A stretch of 64,000 nt of DNA, from contig JAJZES010000034.1 in assembly GCA_021845985.1 (NCBI GenBank), positions 49,484-113,483 of the forward strand, given 5' to 3'. The notes beneath the pieces are model-generated. The model had not been told where the DNA came from and searched no databases. It saw nothing but the letters and a program-made list of their open reading frames with translations. Both the position numbers and the translations under genes were made by a program. Source of the stretch: Pseudomonadota bacterium (GTDB lineage Bacteria; Pseudomonadota; Alphaproteobacteria; Acetobacterales; Acetobacteraceae). Below are positions 43,533 through 52,518 of this stretch, in pieces (the first letter of the stretch is position 1; each line of letters starts with the position of its first letter).

Positions 43533-44446
43533 TGCTGCCAGCCACCGTCGCCGACACCGCGATCCTGCTCGCCGAGGGCGGCTATGTCGCCGATCAGGCC
43601 CTTGCCACCACGGTTCATCTGTCGCTCGTCATGCAGCGCCCGCTGCTGCTGGAGGGCGAGCCGGGCACCGGCAAGACCGAGATCGCCAAGGTACTCGCCA
43701 GCGGGCTGAACCGGCGGCTGGTGAGGCTGCAATGCTATGACGGCCTCGACCTCGCCGCCGCCGCCTATGAGTGGGACCATGCGCGGCAGTTGATGGCGAT
43801 CCGCATCGCCGAAGCCGCCGGCAGCGCCGACCGGCAGACGCTCGCCGCCGACATCTACGCGCGCGAATATCTGCAGGCGCGCCCGCTGCTCTCCGCCGTC
43901 GATCCCGACCAGCCGCCGGCGGTGCTGCTGATCGACGAACTCGACCGCGCCGACGAGCCGTTCGAGGCGTTCCTGCTGGAACTGCTGGCCGATTTCCAGT
44001 TGACCATCCCGGAATACGGCACCGTGCATGCGCGCATCCGGCCGGCCGTGGTGATCACCTCGAACCGCACCCGCGAGGTGCATGACGCGATCCGCCGGCG
44101 CTGCCTGTATCACTGGGTCGATTATCCCGATGCGGTGCGCGAGCGGGCGATCCTGGCGCGCAAGGCGCCGCAGGTCGGGGCAAAATTGTCGGCCGAGGTG
44201 GTGGCGTTCGTGCAGCGGCTGCGCGGGGAGGATCTGTTCAAGCTGCCCGGCGTCGCCGAGACGATCGACTGGGCGGCGGCGCTGACGCATCTCGATCAGC
44301 ATGAACTGTCCCCCGAGGCGGTCAACGAGACGCTCGGCGTGCTGCTCAAATATCAGGACGACATCGCCAAGGTGCGCGGCGCCGAGGCGGCGCGGCTGAT
44401 CGGCGAGGCCAAGGCGGCGGCGGCGCCGGCCAATCCGTTCGCGTGA
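43532..44446 (+). CDS. coxD: MoxR-type AAA+ ATPase (CoxD-like)
   Basis: The 304-residue chaperone has Walker A GEPGTGKTEIAKVLA near residue 42, Walker B LLIDELDRADEPFEAFLLELL near 130 and sensor-1 VITSNRTRE near 173, with a helical lid. In Oligotropha, CoxD helps build the sulfurated Cu-Mo centre of CO dehydrogenase, and relatives act with VWA proteins. The GTG start overlaps the coxG stop codon. It is followed by the matching VWA gene in an overlapping GTGA arrangement. Confidence 0.9.
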   Translation: MLPATVADTAILLAEGGYVADQALATTVHLSLVMQRPLLLEGEPGTGKTEIAKVLASGLNRRLVRLQCYDGLDLAAAAYEWDHARQLMAIRIAEAAGSADRQTLAADIYAREYLQARPLLSAVDPDQPPAVLLIDELDRADEPFEAFLLELLADFQLTIPEYGTVHARIRPAVVITSNRTREVHDAIRRRCLYHWVDYPDAVRERAILARKAPQVGAKLSAEVVAFVQRLRGEDLFKLPGVAETIDWAAALTHLDQHELSPEAVNETLGVLLKYQDDIAKVRGAEAARLIGEAKAAAAPANPFA

Positions 44447-45636
44447 GCGACGACGGCCTCCTGCCGCTGAATCTGATGCATTTCGCGCGGCTGCTGCGCC
44501 GCGCCGGGTTGCCGGTCGGGCCGTCCGACATGCTGGCGGCGCAGGAAGCGTTCGCGCTGATCGACATCGCCAGCCGGGCGCAGGTGCGCACGGCGTTGCG
44601 CGCCACCATGATCCATCGCCACGAACACGCCGATCTGTTCGATCAGGCGTTCCTGATGTTCTGGCGCGACCCGGAGGCGGCCCGCGCCGCCGCGGCGCTG
44701 CAGATGATGGACGGGCGCCAGCAGAAGCCCGAACGCGCCCCGCCCGGCAGCCGCCGCCTCGCCGAGGCGATGCAGTCGCCGCAGGAGAAGCGTCCGCCGG
44801 CCGAGGAACGCCAGGAGATCGAGGCGACCTTCACCGTCTCCGCCACCGAGCGACTGCAGACGATGGATTTCGAGGCCATGAGCGCCGAGGAGATCGCCGC
44901 CGCCAAGCGCGAAATCCGCCGCCTCAGCCTGCCGCTCGATGCCCGCCGGACGCGCCGCCGCCGCGCCGATCCGAACGGGCCGCATCTCGATCTGCGCGCC
45001 ACCATCCGCCAGAGCCTGCGCACCGGCGGCGAGATCCTCAGCATCGCGGCGACCCGCAAGACCACGCGCCCGCCGCCGCTGGTGGTGCTCTGCGACATCA
45101 GCGGCTCGATGGCGCGCTATGCCCAGATCCTCCTGCACTTCCTCCATGCCGTTGCCAATGACCGTGACCGGGTCAGCACTTTTCTGTTTGGCACGCGGCT
45201 GTCGAACATCACCCGCCAGCTCCGTCACCGCGATCCTGAGGTGGCGTTCCAGATGGTCGCGCATGCCGTTCCCGACTGGTCCGGCGGCACCCGCATCGGC
45301 GAGGCGCTGGCCAGTTTCAACCGCATCTGGTCGCGCCGGGTGCTCGGCCAGGGGGCGGTCGTGCTGCTGGTGACGGACGGGCTGGACCGCGAGGGCGCGG
45401 TCGGCGTCGCCGAGAACATGGAGCGGCTGCACAAATCCTGCTCGCGGCTGGTATGGCTGAACCCGCTGTTGCGCTGGCAGGGGTTCGAGCCAAAGTCACA
45501 GGGCATCCGGGCGATGCTGCCGCATGTCGATGAGTTCCGCCCGGTACACAACCTGGCCAGCCTGCACGAGCTGGTGGCGACACTCTCCCGCCCTGCCCCG
45601 CGCAGCGTCATGGACAAGTGGAGACTGAGCGCATGA
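44443..45636 (+). CDS. coxE: VWA-domain protein CoxE
   Basis: The 397-residue protein has an N-terminal helical region and a C-terminal von Willebrand A domain (about residues 205-375). Its MIDAS motif is CDISGSMARYAQ (near 222), with TRIGEALASF and LLVTDGLDRE completing the metal site. CoxE partners the MoxR ATPase in inserting or remodelling the molybdenum centre of Cox-type hydroxylases. Both ends overlap neighbouring genes by four bases. Confidence 0.9.
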   Translation: MSDDGLLPLNLMHFARLLRRAGLPVGPSDMLAAQEAFALIDIASRAQVRTALRATMIHRHEHADLFDQAFLMFWRDPEAARAAAALQMMDGRQQKPERAPPGSRRLAEAMQSPQEKRPPAEERQEIEATFTVSATERLQTMDFEAMSAEEIAAAKREIRRLSLPLDARRTRRRRADPNGPHLDLRATIRQSLRTGGEILSIAATRKTTRPPPLVVLCDISGSMARYAQILLHFLHAVANDRDRVSTFLFGTRLSNITRQLRHRDPEVAFQMVAHAVPDWSGGTRIGEALASFNRIWSRRVLGQGAVVLLVTDGLDREGAVGVAENMERLHKSCSRLVWLNPLLRWQGFEPKSQGIRAMLPHVDEFRPVHNLASLHELVATLSRPAPRSVMDKWRLSA

Positions 45637-45959
45637 GCACGAGCGAAATGGAAGACGTTCTGGGCGTCGCCGCGGCGTGGCGCGCCGCCGGGGAACAGGT
45701 GGCGGTGGCGACGGTCACCGAAACCTGGGGCAGTTCGCCGCGCCCGGCTGGCAGCCAGATGGCGGTGACGGCATCGGGCCGCATGGCGGGCTCGGTCTCC
45801 GGCGGCTGCATCGAGGGCGCGGTGGCCGAGGCGGCGCAGACGACGATCCGCAGCGGCGCCCCGCAACTGCTCGATTTCGGCGTCACCAACGAACGCGCCT
45901 GGGAAGTCGGGCTGGCCTGCGGCGGCAAGGTAAAACTGTTCGTCGAGCGGCTGTCATGA
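45633..45959 (+). CDS. XdhC/CoxI N-terminal domain protein
   Basis: The 108-residue protein equals only the N-terminal XdhC_CoxI domain, with VTETWGSSPRPAGSQMAV and the metal or cofactor cysteine motif SVSGGCIEGAVAEAA. XdhC proteins bind molybdopterin and protect or sulfurate it before insertion into xanthine dehydrogenase-type enzymes. In many bacteria this domain is fused to the Rossmann-like domain that here forms the next, overlapping gene (ATGA). The split is common in Cox clusters, so it is unlikely to be a frameshift. Confidence 0.88.
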   Translation: MSTSEMEDVLGVAAAWRAAGEQVAVATVTETWGSSPRPAGSQMAVTASGRMAGSVSGGCIEGAVAEAAQTTIRSGAPQLLDFGVTNERAWEVGLACGGKVKLFVERLS

Positions 45960-46630
45960 CCCCCGACCTGCTCGCCGCCCTCGCCGCGGCGCGGGCGGCA
46001 AAGCGCCCGACGGTGCTGGCGACCCGGCTGCCGGATGGCCTGCAGCTGCTGCTACCCTCGGCCGAGGCGCCGCCGGCGCTGGCCGAGGCGGCGTCGAGGG
46101 CGCTGGGTGACGACCGCTCGGGCACGGTGAAACTCGCCGACGGCGACTGGTTCCTGCATGTCCACAACCCGCCGGTCCGGCTGATCGTCGTCGGCGCGGT
46201 GCATATCGCCCAGGCGCTGGTGCCGTTCGCGGTGCAACTCGGTCTCGCCACCACCATCGTCGATCCGCGCCGCGCCTTCGCCACCGACGAGCGTTTCCCC
46301 GATGTCGCCGTCAGTACCGACTGGCCGGACGAGGCGATGGACCGGCTGGCGCCCGACTGCCGCACCGCCGTCGTCACCCTGACCCACGACCCCAAGCTCG
46401 ACGACCCGGCGCTCGACCGGGCGCTGCGCGGCGCGGCGTTCTACATCGGCGCGCTGGGCAGCCGGAAGACGCATGCGGCACGGCTGGCGCGGCTGCGCGC
46501 GCTCGGCCATGACGACGCGGCGCTGGCCCGCATCCACGGCCCGGTCGGGCTGAACATCGCAGCAGTGACGGCGCCCGAGATCGCGCTGTCGATCGTCGCG
46601 CAGATCGTCGCGGTGCGGCGCGGCGCGTGA
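45956..46630 (+). CDS. XdhC C-terminal Rossmann domain protein
   Basis: The 224-residue protein carries the XdhC_C Rossmann-like domain (about residues 75-220). It shows LIVVGAVHIAQALVPFAV (GxGHVA-like), TIVDPRRAFA, LTHDPKLDDPAL, IGALGSRKTHAARLARL and LNIAAVTAPEIALSI. The first 70 residues are an Ala-rich variable section. It is translationally coupled to the N-terminal half protein upstream and to the MocA-like fusion downstream (GTGA). It is probably a chaperone handing molybdenum cofactor to the Cox-type enzyme. Confidence 0.88.
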   Translation: MTPDLLAALAAARAAKRPTVLATRLPDGLQLLLPSAEAPPALAEAASRALGDDRSGTVKLADGDWFLHVHNPPVRLIVVGAVHIAQALVPFAVQLGLATTIVDPRRAFATDERFPDVAVSTDWPDEAMDRLAPDCRTAVVTLTHDPKLDDPALDRALRGAAFYIGALGSRKTHAARLARLRALGHDDAALARIHGPVGLNIAAVTAPEIALSIVAQIVAVRRGA

Positions 46631-48270
46631 TCTTCGGCGCCACCCCACTGGCGGCGGCCGAGGGCGCGGTGCTGGCGCACAGCCACCGGCTGCCCGGCCG
46701 GGTGTTGCGCAAGGGCAGCGTGCTCGACGCGGCGGCTGTTGCGGCGCTGCGCGAAGCCGGGCGGACGGAGGTGATCGCCGCCCGCCTGGAACCCGGCGAC
46801 GTGGCCGAGGATGCCGCCGCCGCGCGCCTCGCCGCGGCGCTCGCAACGCCCCATCTCGATGCCGGGCGCGCCGGGACCGGGCGGGTCAATCTGCTTGCCC
46901 AGGCGCACGGGCTGCTGCGCGTCACCGCCGCGCGCATCGACGCCATCAACCTGCTGCACGAATCGCTGACCGTGGCGACGCTGCCGGATTGCTCGGTGGT
47001 GGCGCCGCGCGACATGGTGGCGACGGTCAAGGTCATTCCGTTCGCCGTGCCCGGCCCGGTGCTCGACGCCGTCGAGGCGGCCTCGCGCGACGGCGGCGGC
47101 GGCATCGCGCTGCACCCGTTCCGTCCGCTGAAAGTGGGTCTGGCGTTGAGCGAGCTGCCGGGGCTGAAGGAGAGCGTCACCGAGGGCACCATCGCCGCCA
47201 CTGCGGCGCGCGTCGCGGCGCTGACCGGCACGCTGCTGCCGCCGCTGCGCTGCGCCCACACCGCCGAGGCGATTGCCGATGCGGTGCGCCGGCTGCTCGC
47301 CGCGGGGGCCGAACTGGTGCTGATCGCCGGGGCCTCGGCGACGGTCGATCGGCGCGATGTCGGGCCGCAGGGGGTGGTGGCGGCGGGCGGCGAAATCCTG
47401 CATTTCGGCATGCCGGTCGATCCCGGCAACCTGATCTGCCGCGGCCGCGTCGGCGCGGTGCCGGCGCTGGTGCTGCCCGGCTGCGCCCGCAGCCCGCGCG
47501 CCAATGGCATCGACTGGGTGCTGCGCCGCCTGTTCGCCGGCCTGCCGCTCGGGCCGGCGGAGATCATGCGCATGGGCGTCGGCGGCCTGCTCAAGGACAC
47601 CGACGCCCGCCCGCTGCCGCGCGCCAAGGCGACCGCCGCGGCGGCGCCGCGGCCGCGCATGTTGGCCGCGGTCGTGCTGGCGGCCGGGCAATCGACGCGC
47701 ATGGCGCCGTATCACAAGCTGCTGGTGGCCGATCGCGGCGGCAAGCCGATGGTGGCGCGGGTGGTGGACAACGTGCTGTCCAGCCGTGCCCGCCCTGTGC
47801 TGGTGGTGCTCGGCCATCGCGGCGAGGAAATCCGCGCCGCCCTCGGCGGGCGGCCGGTGACCTATGTGACGGCGGCGGACCACGCGGCGGGATTGTCCGC
47901 CAGTCTGCGGGCCGGCATTGCCGGACTGCCGGGCGAGGCGGCGGCGGCGCTGGTCTGCCTCGGCGACATGCCATTGGTGACCGGGCGGATGATCGACCGG
48001 CTGCTCGATGCGTTCGACCCTGACGAGGGGCGCGGCATCGTCGTGCCGACGCATCAGGGCAAGCCGGGCAACCCGATCCTGTGGGGCCGCGCGTGGTTTG
48101 CCGAGATCCTGGCGCTGTCCGGCGATGTCGGCGCGCGCGCTCTGCTGGCACGCCACGCCGAGCAGGTGGCCGAGGTCGAGATCGGCGACGACGCGGTGTT
48201 GCGCGATTTCGACACGGTGGAGAGCCTCGCCACCCTGCCGGCACGGTTGCGCCCAGCGGACGCCGGATAG
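46627..48270 (+). CDS. Fused molybdopterin-binding and MocA-like cytidylyltransferase
   Basis: The 547-residue protein joins two domains. Residues 1-340 resemble a MoeA/MogA-type molybdopterin-binding module (SVVAPRDMVATVKVIPF, then ELVLIAGASATVDRRDVGPQG as the TGGxS-like site). Residues 345-545 are a NTP-transferase with VVLAAGQSTRMAPYHKLL and CLGDMPLVT, as in MocA. It would add CMP to the cofactor, giving the cytosine dinucleotide used by the Cox/xanthine dehydrogenase family. The GTG start overlaps the preceding gene, and it ends the maturation run. Confidence 0.88.
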   Translation: MIFGATPLAAAEGAVLAHSHRLPGRVLRKGSVLDAAAVAALREAGRTEVIAARLEPGDVAEDAAAARLAAALATPHLDAGRAGTGRVNLLAQAHGLLRVTAARIDAINLLHESLTVATLPDCSVVAPRDMVATVKVIPFAVPGPVLDAVEAASRDGGGGIALHPFRPLKVGLALSELPGLKESVTEGTIAATAARVAALTGTLLPPLRCAHTAEAIADAVRRLLAAGAELVLIAGASATVDRRDVGPQGVVAAGGEILHFGMPVDPGNLICRGRVGAVPALVLPGCARSPRANGIDWVLRRLFAGLPLGPAEIMRMGVGGLLKDTDARPLPRAKATAAAAPRPRMLAAVVLAAGQSTRMAPYHKLLVADRGGKPMVARVVDNVLSSRARPVLVVLGHRGEEIRAALGGRPVTYVTAADHAAGLSASLRAGIAGLPGEAAAALVCLGDMPLVTGRMIDRLLDAFDPDEGRGIVVPTHQGKPGNPILWGRAWFAEILALSGDVGARALLARHAEQVAEVEIGDDAVLRDFDTVESLATLPARLRPADAG

Positions 48271-48293
48271 GACGCCGGATAGGACGCGGGATA
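48258..48293. repeat. Three tandem 12-bp repeats across a stop codon
   Basis: GGACGCCGGATA is repeated at 48258-48269 and 48270-48281, and with one change at 48282-48293. The stop codon of the MocA-like fusion (48268-48270) falls at the first junction. Because the unit is a multiple of three, each repeat supplies another in-frame TAG. Confidence 0.8.
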
Positions 48294-48587
48294 GGCCGTG
48301 TGCCGGCGCGGCGGATAATGCTGCTGCCAATTTGCCCCGATGTCAGCAATAATCCATCCGGCACCCGACGTCAGGGGTAATCGTCACGCCTGCCCTGGTG
48401 ATCGCGCGACTATCGCGACAAGCGGTTAACCGGATTCTGGCTAACGCTTCCTATTGCATTGCACAAACATGGTTTTTTTGCTGTTCCGCTTGTCGCGCGG
48501 ACTGGACCGGGCTAGGTGTCGGCGCCAAAGTCGGCATGCGACAAGATTGGCAGGCGACAGGTCCGGCAAGCGAGCGGAGCGGCAACG
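48271..48587. other. Gene-free interval before the pyruvate dehydrogenase genes
   Basis: These 317 bases hold two of the 12-bp repeat units at their left end. An AT-richer part around 48410-48490 (including TTGCATTGCACAAACATGG and a seven-T run) could contain the pdhA promoter. I could not define convincing -35 and -10 elements. No RNA gene or terminator hairpin was obvious. Confidence 0.3.
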
Positions 48588-49628
48588 ATGGCCCAGGCGG
48601 CGGCGCAAACGGCGACGGAAGCAAAAAAGCGCGGCAAGGGCCGCGACGCGGCACAGATGGCGGGCGGCATGGACCGCGCGGCCTTGCTGCGCGCCTATCA
48701 CGACATGCTGCTGATCCGCCGCTTCGAGGAAAAGGCAGGGCAGCTCTATGGCATGGGGCTGATCGGCGGGTTCTGCCACCTCTATATCGGCCAGGAAGCG
48801 GTGGTGGTGGGCGTGCAGAGCGCGCTCGGCCAGGGCGACGAGGTGATCACCTCGTATCGCGACCACGGCCACATGCTGGCCACCGGCATGGACCCGAAAG
48901 GCGTCATGGCGGAGCTGACCGGCCGGGCGACGGGCTATTCGCACGGCAAGGGCGGCTCGATGCACATGTTCAGCAAGGAGAAAAACTTCTTCGGCGGACA
49001 CGGCATCGTCGGCGCCCAGGTCAGCCTCGGCGCCGGCCTCGCCTTCAGCAACTGGTACCGCGGCAATGACCGCGTCGCGGTGACCTATTTCGGCGAGGGC
49101 GCGTCGAACCAGGGCCAGGTGTTCGAGAGCTTCAACCTCGCCGCGCTGATGAAGCTGCCCTGCGTGTTCGTCATCGAGAACAATAAATACGGCATGGGCA
49201 CCAGCGTCGAGCGGGCCTCGGCGTCGCACGACCTGTCGAAGAACGGCGCACCCTGGGGCATTGCCGGGGCGCAGGTCGATGGCATGGACGTGGCGGCGGT
49301 GCATGCCGCGGCGGAGATCGCGGTCGCCGCCTGCCGCGCCGGCAACGGCCCCTATCTGCTGGAGGTCAAGACCTACCGTTACCGCGGACATTCGATGTCC
49401 GACCCCGGCAAATACCGCACCCGTGAGGAAATCCAGAAGATGCGCAGCGAACGCGACTGCATCGAGGGGGCGCGGCACAAGCTGGAATCGCTCGGCGTCG
49501 AGGAGGCCGAGTTCAAGCGCATCGACGACGCGATCAAGCTGCGGGTGCAGGAGGCGGCGGATTTCGCCCAGTCCAGCCCCGAGCCGGACGCCGCCGCGTT
49601 GTGGACCGACATCCTGGTGGAGGGCTGA
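48588..49628 (+). CDS. pdhA: Pyruvate dehydrogenase E1 component, alpha subunit
   Basis: The 346-residue subunit binds thiamine diphosphate with PdhB and decarboxylates pyruvate. The cofactor motif runs from [19 protein letters not shown] to VIENN (about residues 170-200). It also has [24 protein letters not shown] and the phosphorylation-loop-like [17 protein letters not shown]. The ATG at 48588 follows a purine-rich CGGAGCGG. The first 28 residues are a charged tail outside the conserved domain. It is four bases ahead of pdhB. Confidence 0.95.
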   Translation: MAQAAAQTATEAKKRGKGRDAAQMAGGMDRAALLRAYHDMLLIRRFEEKAGQLYGMGLIGGFCHLYIGQEAVVVGVQSALGQGDEVITSYRDHGHMLATGMDPKGVMAELTGRATGYSHGKGGSMHMFSKEKNFFGGHGIVGAQVSLGAGLAFSNWYRGNDRVAVTYFGEGASNQGQVFESFNLAALMKLPCVFVIENNKYGMGTSVERASASHDLSKNGAPWGIAGAQVDGMDVAAVHAAAEIAVAACRAGNGPYLLEVKTYRYRGHSMSDPGKYRTREEIQKMRSERDCIEGARHKLESLGVEEAEFKRIDDAIKLRVQEAADFAQSSPEPDAAALWTDILVEG

Positions 49629-49632
49629 GCGG

Positions 49633-50967
49633 ATGGCGACGCAAATCCTGATGCCGGCGCTCTCGCCCACCATGACCGAGGGAAAGCTCGCGCGCTGGCT
49701 CAAGAAGGTCGGTGACGACGTGCGCGCCGGCGATGTCATCGCCGAGATCGAGACCGACAAGGCGACGATGGAGGTCGAGGCGGTTGATGAGGGCAAGATC
49801 AGCCGCATCCTGGTCGAAGAAGGCGCCGAGGGCATCGCGGTGAACACGCCGATCGCCGAACTGGCCGGCGATGGCGCCCAGGCGGCGGCGCCGGTGGCGG
49901 CGCCGGCGCCCGCGCCGCTCGCCGTGCCGGTCGCGCCAGTGGCGGCGGCGGCGGCAACGCCCGCCCCCGCGCCGGATAAGGATTGGGGACCAACCGCGCA
50001 TATCACCGTGCGCGAGGCGCTGCGCGACGCCATGGCGGCGGAGATGCGCGCCGACAAGGACGTGTTCCTGATCGGCGAGGAAGTGGCGCAGTACCAGGGG
50101 GCGTACAAGATCAGCCAGGGCCTGCTCGACGAGTTCGGCCCGCGCCGCGTCATCGACTCGCCGATCACCGAGCATGGCTTCACCGGCATGGCGGTCGGCG
50201 CGGCGATGAACGGGCTGCGGCCGATCGTCGAGTTCATGACGTTCAACTTCGCCATGCAGGCGATCGACCAGATCATCAATTCGGCGGCCAAGACGCTCTA
50301 CATGTCGGGCGGCCAGATGGGGTGCCCGATCGTCTTTCGCGGCCCCAACGGCGCCGCCTCGCGCGTCGCCGCGCAGCACAGCCAGTGCTACGCGAGCTGG
50401 TATGCCCATGTGCCGGGTCTGAAAGTGGTGGCGCCGTGGTCCGCGGCGGATGCCAAGGGATTGTTGCGCGCGGCGATCCGCGATCCGAATCCGGTGATCT
50501 TTCTGGAGAATGAGATTCTCTACGGGCAGAGCTTTGATTGTCCGACCGATCCCGATTTCGTGCTGCCGATCGGTCGCGCCAAGATTGAGCGGCCTGGCGA
50601 GCATGTCACCATCGTCGCCTTCTCGATCATGGTCGGCGTGGCGATGAAGGCGGCCGAGACGCTGGCGGCACAGGGCATCAGCGCCGAGGTGATCAATCTG
50701 CGCAGCCTGCGCCCGCTCGACACCGCGACCATCGTGCAGAGCGTCAAGAAGACCAGCCGCATCGTCACCGTCGAAGAAGGCTGGCCGTTCGCCGGCATCG
50801 GTGCCGAGGTGAACATGCAGGTCATCGAGCAATGCTTCGACTGGCTGGATGCGCCGCCGGAGCGCGTGCATGGGCTGGACGTGCCGCTGCCATACGCCGC
50901 AAACCTGGAAAAGCTGGCCTTGCCGCAGCCGGACTGGGTCGTCGATGCGGTGAAGAAGATCGTCTGA
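49633..50967 (+). CDS. pdhB: Pyruvate dehydrogenase E1 beta subunit with N-terminal lipoyl domain
   Basis: The 444-residue protein begins with a complete lipoyl domain (residues 1-80; lipoylated lysine K43 in [10 protein letters not shown]) and an Ala/Pro-rich flexible linker (about 82-115). The E1 beta catalytic and C-terminal transketolase-like domains follow ([43 protein letters not shown]). A lipoyl domain on E1 beta is characteristic of alphaproteobacterial complexes. It adds swinging arms beside those of E2 and depends on LipA, encoded downstream. Confidence 0.95.
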   Translation: MATQILMPALSPTMTEGKLARWLKKVGDDVRAGDVIAEIETDKATMEVEAVDEGKISRILVEEGAEGIAVNTPIAELAGDGAQAAAPVAAPAPAPLAVPVAPVAAAAATPAPAPDKDWGPTAHITVREALRDAMAAEMRADKDVFLIGEEVAQYQGAYKISQGLLDEFGPRRVIDSPITEHGFTGMAVGAAMNGLRPIVEFMTFNFAMQAIDQIINSAAKTLYMSGGQMGCPIVFRGPNGAASRVAAQHSQCYASWYAHVPGLKVVAPWSAADAKGLLRAAIRDPNPVIFLENEILYGQSFDCPTDPDFVLPIGRAKIERPGEHVTIVAFSIMVGVAMKAAETLAAQGISAEVINLRSLRPLDTATIVQSVKKTSRIVTVEEGWPFAGIGAEVNMQVIEQCFDWLDAPPERVHGLDVPLPYAANLEKLALPQPDWVVDAVKKIV

Positions 50968-51003
50968 ACGGCGGCACGATTTCAGCCCAACGGGAGCGAC
51001 GCG

Positions 51004-52299
51004 ATGGCGACCAATATCCTGATGCCAGCCCTCAGCCCGACCATGACGGAAGGCACTCTGGCGCGCTGGCTGAAGAAAGAGGGCGAGAGCGTGCGCGCCG
51101 GCGACGTCATCGCCGAAATCGAGACCGACAAGGCGACGATGGAGGTCGAAGCGGTGGATGAAGGCGTGCTCGGCAAAATCCTCGTCGCCGACGGCACCGC
51201 CGGGGTCAAGGTCAACGAGCCGATCGCCGTGCTGGTCGAACCCGGCGAGGCGGTGCCGAGCGCCGTCGTCCCGGCCGCGCCGCAGCCACCGGCAGCAGCG
51301 GCAGCGGCGGCCGAGGCGGCGCCCGTCGCCGCCCCGGCAGCAACCGCGCAGCCGAACGGGCACGCCACCGCGGAGCGCGTCTTCGCCTCCCCGCTGGCAC
51401 GGCGGATGGCCAAGCAGGCCGGACTCGATCTGGCGACGGTGAAGGGCAGCGGCCCCAACGGGCGCATCGTCCGCGCCGACATCACCGCGGCGCAGAGCGG
51501 CGCCCGCCCCACCGCCGCGGCGCCGGCACCCGTCGCCGCTGCTGCGCCGGCCGCCGCGCCGGCCGCCGCGCCGGCCAAGGCGCCGGCCGCGGCGATCACC
51601 GCGCCGCACCGGCTGGTGCCGCACAGTTCGATGCGCAAGGTCATCGCCCGCCGCCTCGCCGAGGCCAAGCAGACGGTGCCGCATTTCTATGCCTCGATCG
51701 ATGTCGAGCTGGACGCGCTGATGAAGCTGCGCGCCGAGCTGAACGCCAAAAGCCCCGGCGACGCGCCGGGCGCGTTCAAACTGTCGGTCAACGACCTGAT
51801 CATCAAGGCCGCCGCCGTCACCCTGCGCCGCATCCCCAGGGTCAATGCCAGCTACACCGACGACGCCACCGTGCTCTATGACGACGTGGACATCTCGGTC
51901 GCTGTCTCCATCCCCGACGGGCTGATCACGCCGATCATCCGCCGCGCCGATCAGAAGGGGCTGGCCGCCATCAGCGCCGAGATGAAAGACCTCGCCGCCC
52001 GCGCCCGCGCCGGCAAGCTCAAGCCCGAGGAGTTCCAGGGCGGCGGGTTCTCGATCTCCAACATGGGCATGTACGGGGTCAGCAGCTTCGCCGCCATCAT
52101 CAACCCGCCCCAGGCGGCGATCCTGGCGGTCGCCGCCGGCACCCAGCGGCCGGTGGTCAAGGCCGGGCAACTGGCGGTGGCCACGGTGATGACCTGCACG
52201 CTGAGCGTCGATCACCGCATCGTCGATGGCGCGCTCGGCGCCGAATGGCTCGCTGAGTTCCGCCGCGTCGTCGAGGACCCGCTGAGCCTGATGCTGTAG
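51004..52299 (+). CDS. pdhC: Dihydrolipoamide acetyltransferase E2 (PdhC/AceF)
   Basis: The 431-residue core subunit has one lipoyl domain (K43), an Ala/Pro linker and an E3/E1-binding domain near residue 120-155 ([20 protein letters not shown]). A second linker and the acetyltransferase domain follow (from about 195). The catalytic motif DHRIVDG near residue 402 is intact. It transfers the acetyl group to CoA. The lipoyl domain is almost identical to that of PdhB, implying a past duplication or gene conversion. The next small gene starts immediately after its stop. Confidence 0.95.
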   Translation: MATNILMPALSPTMTEGTLARWLKKEGESVRAGDVIAEIETDKATMEVEAVDEGVLGKILVADGTAGVKVNEPIAVLVEPGEAVPSAVVPAAPQPPAAAAAAAEAAPVAAPAATAQPNGHATAERVFASPLARRMAKQAGLDLATVKGSGPNGRIVRADITAAQSGARPTAAAPAPVAAAAPAAAPAAAPAKAPAAAITAPHRLVPHSSMRKVIARRLAEAKQTVPHFYASIDVELDALMKLRAELNAKSPGDAPGAFKLSVNDLIIKAAAVTLRRIPRVNASYTDDATVLYDDVDISVAVSIPDGLITPIIRRADQKGLAAISAEMKDLAARARAGKLKPEEFQGGGFSISNMGMYGVSSFAAIINPPQAAILAVAAGTQRPVVKAGQLAVATVMTCTLSVDHRIVDGALGAEWLAEFRRVVEDPLSLML

Positions 52300-52518
52300 A
52301 TGACCGCACCGATCCTGTGCGACGCGCGGCCGGGCGACGCGGGTACCATCCTGCGCGTTGTGCGGCTGCTTGCCGACGATGAGTCGCTGGCGCATGAGGT
52401 GCAGGCGAGCGAGGCGGTGCTGCACGAGCAACTGTTCGGCCCGTTGCCGCGCGGCTGGACGGTGCAGCGGCTTTCAGGTGACGCATTGGCAGCGCTGGCG
52501 GCACAGGGAGACAGATGA
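52300..52518 (+). CDS. Short GNAT-like protein, probably an N-terminal remnant
   Basis: The 72-residue product resembles the first third of a GNAT acetyltransferase: DARPGDAGTILRVVRLLADDESLAHEVQASEAVLHEQLFGP matches the beta1-alpha1-alpha2 region. The acetyl-CoA-binding motif (Q/RxxGxG/A) and all later strands are missing, so it cannot be an active acetyltransferase. It begins on the base after the pdhC stop and overlaps lpd by four bases. It is thus kept in frame within the operon and could be either a decaying gene or a retained small protein. Confidence 0.55.
   Translation: MTAPILCDARPGDAGTILRVVRLLADDESLAHEVQASEAVLHEQLFGPLPRGWTVQRLSGDALAALAAQGDR

Noticed and set aside
45633..46630. Frameshifted single XdhC gene
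   Set aside because: The two halves have separate starts in a clean ATGA overlap and each is a complete domain. Split XdhC proteins are common in Cox clusters.
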